Notes under the pieces: model-generated | Told to the model about the DNA's origin: nothing | The model's input: only the letters and a program-made list of their open reading frames with translations | Database searches by the model: none | Made by a program: the position numbers and the translations under genes | In this document: in pieces, positions 58,776 to 64,000 of the stretch | Layout: each line of letters opens with the position of its first letter | How positions within the stretch are numbered: position 1 is the stretch's first letter | NCBI GenBank assembly: GCA_911728455.2 | Contig: OU452229.1 | Span: 11,634,878-11,698,877, forward strand | DNA: 64,000 nucleotides | From: Marthasterias glacialis | Lineage: Eukaryota; Echinodermata; Asteroidea; Forcipulatida; Asteriidae | Direction: 5' to 3'

Positions 58776-58969
58776 GGGCCCAATTTTGTAAAGCTGTTAA
58801 GCAGAAAATCCTGCTTAGCAAAATTCTTTGCTAAGCGAACAATGAGTTGGGTACCACTTGGATCAATGTAAACTTTATGCCATATAGGCTGCCACCCTGT
58901 TTCTGCTAAGCATGATTTTTCTGTGCTCAGCAGGTTTTTGTGCTTATTACAGGCTTTATCAAATTGGGC
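58776..58969 (+). mobile_element. GGGCCCAATTT-ended MITE, copy 1
   Basis: Left GGGCCCAATTTTGTAAAGCT and right GGCTTTATCAAATTGGGC are inverted. Interior rich in TTAAGCAGAAA / CTGCTTAGCA words. Confidence 0.7.
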
Positions 58970-59045
58970 ACTGATCCCCAAACTCATAATGGACCCCCTG
59001 CATAGGAAAACATCACTGAGGTCAAACAATGGAAATGCACATGCA

Positions 59046-59391
59046 GGGCCCAATTTCATAGAACTGCTTTAGCAGAAAATATTGCTTACAAAAATCTGCT
59101 AAAATTAAAAATGCATTATTATGATTTACCAATCAGCTTCAGAAGCACATTTCCTCAAATTGACTTTCATCTTTCATATTTCAAACAGTTTTTTTACAGA
59201 GCCAAGATATTTCTTACGAGACCAATTTTGATAAGCTGTTCAGTTAGTAAAGTTGCTTTGCAAAGTGTTTTGTGCCAGGCAAACAATTAACAGGCACCTG
59301 CCTCAACAAGTGAAAACAACATGGCATTTGGGCCGAGCCACAAATTTGGTTGGCAAGCAAAATTGTTTGCAATAGAATTTTATGAAACTGC
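59046..59391 (+). mobile_element. GGGCCCAATTT-ended MITE, copy 2 (nested fragments)
   Basis: Starts GGGCCCAATTTCATAGAACT, contains ACCAATTTTGATAAGCTGTT and ends AATTTTATGAAACTGC. Confidence 0.55.
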
Positions 59392-61700
59392 ACTCTGATT
59401 TCCCTAAGAACAAATCTCGTAATACTGGTTACTAAACGAATAATGCATCTGTACCCTTTTCAAATCAAGAGACAGAATTGCATTATTACTCAGTAAACAT
59501 TTCAGGTATATTTTAAGCACACACAATACTGTTACTATAATGTCAAAGGGGGGGGGGGGGTACGTCATAAAATGTGTATTATTTATTTAGGCGTATTCAG
59601 ACTGAAGGTGAGTCTAAAGATTCTCAATTAAGCGTGATGAATTTCAGCACCTGCTGGTAGATCAGCTCATAAAATATTCAGCCTACAAAAGATCACAGTC
59701 ACTGTTTTTTCTTTATGATAAAATTTTAGATTGAAAGCACACAGAATTACTTGCAGTTTTCTTTCTACTTAGAAAGAAGGGGGCTGCTTTGGCCAAACGA
59801 CCATAACATGAGTGTCATATGAGGGTTGTATACTGTATGAGATGCTAAGGCTCTTTTTTTCTTTTTTTGTGGTGGGGGGGGGGGGGAGGCAGCACGGGGG
59901 GGGGGGGGGGGCAGGAGCATGGGGTTGTTGGCAAAAAATGCAGCACTTTTTTCTACACACCATAAGTGTTTTTACATTTTACTGGTATAGATTGCTGGAG
60001 AAGCTAAATTTGGGTCTGGGTGCAACGACACTCGATGCCACAAAAGACATACTTTTATAAAAACAAACATAAATAAACAAAATTAGCATATATACTTATA
60101 ATATACTATTGGATCACAATTTGAACAATGAGCGTTTTTGTTTTCTTTCTGTTCATCTGTTAAGCTAATTATTGTTCCGATTTGAAACTTAACACAACTA
60201 CCAAATTGTAAACAAAATTAACGGAATTACCCCCCAAAAGTGTAAACGATTACGTTTCATACAGTGGTTGATTGGGCTCTTCCTCTCAGTGCTATTAAAA
60301 ACACTTTGACATTTAACCTAAAAGCATTCACCTCCTTTTTTATTTCTTCTTTCCTCCCCACTCAGTTGTTATTTTTAGGACTATTTTATCCTCTCCGTTA
60401 ATCCATCATCACTTTACAAGATTACATAAAAGCCTACATCACAACTCATTCGTCATCAACATCCTCTTCCAAATCTCTCTTAATTCATGTATTTTTTGTC
60501 TCCCTCTCTTTCTGAAAACAACCCTGGATAAGACGTGGGTGGAGCAGACACTCCAAAGAGAGGGGTGCTTCTTTTCTTTTTTTCCTTCCAAGATTGAATA
60601 CTTCATGAGCTATATAAGTGTTGCTACCCCTGTGACCTCCTTGGATTGTATTTCCACCCTGCAAAGTTTCAAATTCATCTACAGATACATGTACATAGAT
60701 TATACTGAAGTGTGAAAATGCACTATTCTTGGTGGGGTAGAGGGGACACGATGACATGGGGATTGCGGAAGATTGCATTTTCTCCCCTCTACCTCTTCGT
60801 GATTGAGATGGAGATTTACAACAGACAAGATGAGAAGCAGCTTTTCATCTTTCATATACACCACCCCCAGTGGGGATTGACATGTAGTTTGACCTTGATT
60901 GACACCAAGTGGGGATACCTCTACCCTGATACAGTGATAGAAACCCTCATCTCCCAATGAGGGTATTAATGATCCCAAAAGGGGAAACCAAAGGGTTGGC
61001 ATCAACATCTATCCTGCCACACTATCCCGACTAAAGTATAAATTTACACTGATTGGTTTCTTAATCTTAGCTGATATGACCCCAATGAGAGTAGCATATG
61101 GTCCAAAATAAAGAAATTCTTTTTAAACCATACAAAACATTTCAGTCAAATATGATCCCCATCAGCAGATTGAAAAAAGAAAGACCCCCCCCCCCTCAAA
61201 AAAACAAAACAAAACAAAAACACTTTTACCTTTAAACATAACTCTTCCTGATTAAACCAGTACATTCCCTAAATTATTTTCAGTTCCTCATTCTTACTGG
61301 ACCATGTACTTAGTAGTGATGATCAACAACCCCCCCCCCACTGCCCCGCACCAACACACACAGTCATGTATGACATACACCGTGTGGACATATGAGTTAA
61401 CAATGAGAAATCTTTAAAACCACGGCCATTTCTGTAAGGGAGTGTTTTATGAGAGCTGGTTTTTGGACACCCGATCCCTTTAATATGACACTCAGTTTTT
61501 AGCTGTTCAATGCTAGTACAGAAAATGCTTCCTTTTTGAGTAAAACGAGAATATCTAATTCGTGTAAACACTGTCTGGATGTGTGTAAGTCCGCGCAGTG
61601 ATTCAAGTTACTACACAGTGTGGACATCTCCTCTGTTGTTCTCAGGTCCACACTTCGTATGTAACATTTAAACACACCCAATGCACCATACCCCATGACA
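59392..61700. other. Intergenic, nothing coding recognised
   Basis: Several poly-G/poly-C runs (59551, 59875, 61189, 61331), a loosely repeated phrase, and short ORFs without motifs. The final 420 bases of the window (63581-64000) are also without recognised features. Confidence 0.45.
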
Positions 61701-61906
61701 TTAAAGGGGCTGTGTCGTCATGATTATAGCAGTAAATGAAATAAGTCAGTTACTACGCTCGCCTATGATCACATCACAGTTTGACAAAGACGGCACCCTT
61801 TGTGATTTGACCACAAGCACACCCGTGTGCAGTATTTGGGTGAGAGTTAATCTTTCCATGCACAGCCACAGGCCCGCTATAATCATGACGGCACAGCCCC
61901 CTTTAA
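61701..61906 (-). mobile_element. TTAA-ended MITE family C, copy 3
   Basis: About 206 bp: left TTAAAGGGGCTGTGTCGTCA, right GACGGCACAGCCCCCTTTAA. The interior block runs inverted relative to copies 1 and 2. Confidence 0.85.
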
Positions 61907-62013
61907 CTGACCCTCTATTGTTGACATAAATTGTATACAAATTCAAGCTTATGTACAGCATATACTCCAACAACCAACCAGACATTGTACAATTTCAAAG
62001 ACGCCTACAGGCA

Positions 62014-62215
62014 GCGGCGTAGCCAGGATTTTTTCAATGGGGGAGGGGGGACATTGCTTTTCATTTGGGGGGGTGGCCCAGGGTCCATGTTTTTTAATGA
62101 ATTGCATGTATCAGATTTTTTTTCTGTGATTTGGCTGGTACTCTGTGCTAAGCAGGGGCTGTCCTGTGCTTAGCAAATTTGAATGTTTGTTTACAGCTCT
62201 AGAAATTTGGCCCAA
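62014..62215 (+). mobile_element. Mixed MITE fragments
   Basis: CAGCGGCGTAGCCAGGATTT starts a hAT-like fragment with G runs, followed by GTGCTAAGCAGGGGC and AAATTTGGCCCAAAG from the GGGCCCAATTT family. Confidence 0.45.
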
Positions 62216-62720
62216 AGTCAATTTTTATAATTTCTTGTGGCAATCATGGATTACAGTCGGAGAGTAGTGTTTCACTATATGCAATTAATCAATACAAGCT
62301 AAACCGAGACATAGTACAGGAAAAACACTAACTTATGTTTTACTCAATTAGGATGGAGTCAATAACTTTACCGTCAAGATTAAACGACAGACCGAACCAA
62401 ACCAAATGTCAAAGATAACTTCAAATGCATTTTTTTTTCTTTTTCTTTTCTATTTGCCGACCAAAACAAAAGTTGGTTCTACTTTCCTGTTGAATCATAT
62501 TGGGCGGGGAACTTTTCAAACACTTGGGAACTCATGAGCAGATCTTATCAGGGTCAAGTTTAAAGATGAATTTAAACCTTTCTGAGTGTTGGTGCAGTTT
62601 GTTTTTTTACCACAGATTCCGCTATAAATATAAGTGTGGCTTGGGGTGCCAAAAAAATACGTAATAAGCCTGCTGGTGATAATCAGGGTCTGATTTCAAA
62701 GATCTACTTAACTGCAAAAG

Positions 62721-62758
62721 AAATCGCCCAGTAAGCACAACTGCTTACTGGGCGATTT
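62721..62758. repeat. Perfect 17-bp hairpin
   Basis: AAATCGCCCAGTAAGCA and its exact inverse TGCTTACTGGGCGATTT flank the 4-nt loop CAAC. Just left of the hAT-like MITE at 62777, inside GGGCCCAATTT-type sequence. Confidence 0.9.
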
Positions 62759-62776
62759 GTATTCATTAGGGCTGCT

Positions 62777-63135
62777 CAGTGCCGTAACTAGGGTAACATT
62801 TTAGGGGGGTTCAAGGGGGGGGGGGGGGCACCATTTTTCCGAGGGGGGCACTTTAGGCCAATTAAAACTGTAGTTTCTGTTTGTATTTTTTCCTAAACAA
62901 GCCCCGTTTTAAGCGCTCTTCTGACGTGTTGAAGTAAAACAAAATATATGCTGCGTGTAAATAATAAAAAATAGTTTTAAAAACATTGAAATTACTACGT
63001 AAAAGCTAATAAAATGTAACATTTTATTCTGGTAATTTTTAATCTCAAAAGTCCAGATTTCAAATGGGGGCACCCGGGGAGCAGGGACATCAGTTTTGGG
63101 GGCACGAGCCCCCCCCCCTCTCAGTTGCACCACTG
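62777..63135 (+). mobile_element. hAT-like MITE with perfect 8-bp target duplication
   Basis: 359 bp. Left CAGTGCCGTAACTAGGGTAA; right GTTGCACCACTG. GGGCTGCT flanks it on both sides (62769-62776 and 63136-63143). Contains long G and C runs. Confidence 0.92.
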
Positions 63136-63164
63136 GGGCTGCTAGAACCCTAAGCATTGAAAAA

Positions 63165-63360
63165 AGGCCTGCTAACCTTCCAGCGCTTTGTAAACCAGTG
63201 ACTGATTGAACAGTGCAGATCCATGTGAACTCCTACGTTGGCTGCCTATATTTCTCACTAGCCTGTGAAATACGCTTGTATTTAAGCACATTTTTTTTTC
63301 TGCTAAAGTAAGCAGAAACATTTGGTTACTGCTAAGCAGCTCTATGAAATTGGCCCAAAG
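63165..63360 (-). mobile_element. GGGCCCAATTT-ended MITE relic
   Basis: Contains TCTGCTAAAGTAAGCAGAAA and ends with GCTCTATGAAATTGGCCCAA, the inverted terminus of this family. Confidence 0.5.
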
Positions 63361-63399
63361 CGATAAACCATCCACTCTATCAGTAAATGTGCTAGTTTA

Positions 63400-63580
63400 A
63401 CTAATGTTCAGGTTAGATCTATACTCCAACAACCCTATGTTCCAACACCCCTAAAAATGTGTATTATAATACCCTAATCCTAACCCTAACCCTCACCCTA
63501 ACCCTAACATGATGTAGATCACAAGGGGTTATCGGATCATAGGGTTGTCAGAACATAGGGGTGTCAGACCATAGAGCAGT
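63400..63580. repeat. Interstitial telomere-type repeats inside a palindromic element
   Basis: CCTAACCCTAACCCTCACCC and CTAACCCTAAC (about 63470-63508) are TTAGGG-type repeats. They are flanked by inverted words, AACCCTATGTTCCAACACCC on the left and AGGGTTGTCAGAACATAGGG on the right, so the block resembles a palindromic element that carries the repeats. Confidence 0.75.
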
Positions 63581-64000
63581 CAGCGATGCTTGTTGATCAT
63601 TGACAATTTTTGGCTGGTTAATATGGATGGTGCCCGCAATTACAACCTGCACACTTATGAGAGTGAATGGTGATATCATATAAAATCCATGACATATCAC
63701 CAGCATGCTTATATTTTGCCTAACTGGCACCTCAAACCTCACTTTCATACAGCAGTGGCTATCATTAAATCGGATTGTGGGATGTTTTATGATCGAACAA
63801 AGTTAATTTCAGTCAGGAGCTCGAGTTGTTTTCAAATTAATGGGTGGAAAAACATAATACTATTGATTGTTGGTTTTCTGTAGCGTGCCCTTCCTCCCTG
63901 CAACTACCCTCAAGAATCTAATTTCACTAACAACATGGATTCTGACATGACGTTATGCCCATCAGGTTGTTACATTTAAGCATACGAAAGATTAAGGGAT

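Noticed and set aside
1..64000. A defence or other undescribed multi-gene system
   Set aside because: Only two genes are supported; no operon-like or clustered set of related genes was seen.

Overview
The window is animal (metazoan) nuclear DNA: genes with spliced GT-AG exons, AT-rich introns, one intronless HEXIM gene, tRNA-derived SINEs, a degraded LINE and many short non-autonomous DNA transposons. The mix fits a marine deuterostome invertebrate, most likely an echinoderm; this assignment is an inference from repeat style and gene content, not a direct match.

Layout. (1) About 2.55-35.3 kb, minus strand: one very large gene, reconstructed here as a 5' UTR exon (low confidence), a start-codon exon at 34.0 kb and 18 further coding exons ending at a stop codon at 2626-2628. 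The reading frame closes through the chain, with one ambiguous junction (exon D to E). The predicted protein is about 2,900 residues: Pro/Gln-rich N-terminus, a conserved globular block, a 1,127-residue acidic repeat-rich exon, a coiled-coil segment over five exons, long disordered Q/P/N-rich and RG-rich parts, and a C-terminal RING-H2 finger. The RING and its tail resemble the TTC3/DZIP3/RNF214 class of E3 ubiquitin ligases. (2) 35.3-37.7 kb: a divergent intergenic space. (3) 37.7-39.1 kb, plus strand: a single-exon HEXIM gene (P-TEFb/7SK inhibitor) with a TATA box and poly(A) signals. (4) 39.1-64 kb: no convincing gene; a repeat-rich intergenic region with MITEs, SINEs, tandem duplications, a G-rich minisatellite, foldback repeats and an interstitial telomere-type repeat.

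The two recognised genes are divergent (head to head, about 2.5 kb apart). HEXIM acts in nuclear control of transcription elongation; the ligase would act in ubiquitin transfer. Nothing in the sequence ties them functionally beyond position.

The most notable material is (a) the giant RING-H2 protein with several independent coding repeat arrays, (b) several MITE families whose ends lie at TTAA, two hAT-like MITEs with perfect 8-bp target duplications, and (c) two transposons sitting immediately beyond splice donors of the ligase gene. No bacterial-type defence system, CRISPR array or viral genome was seen.
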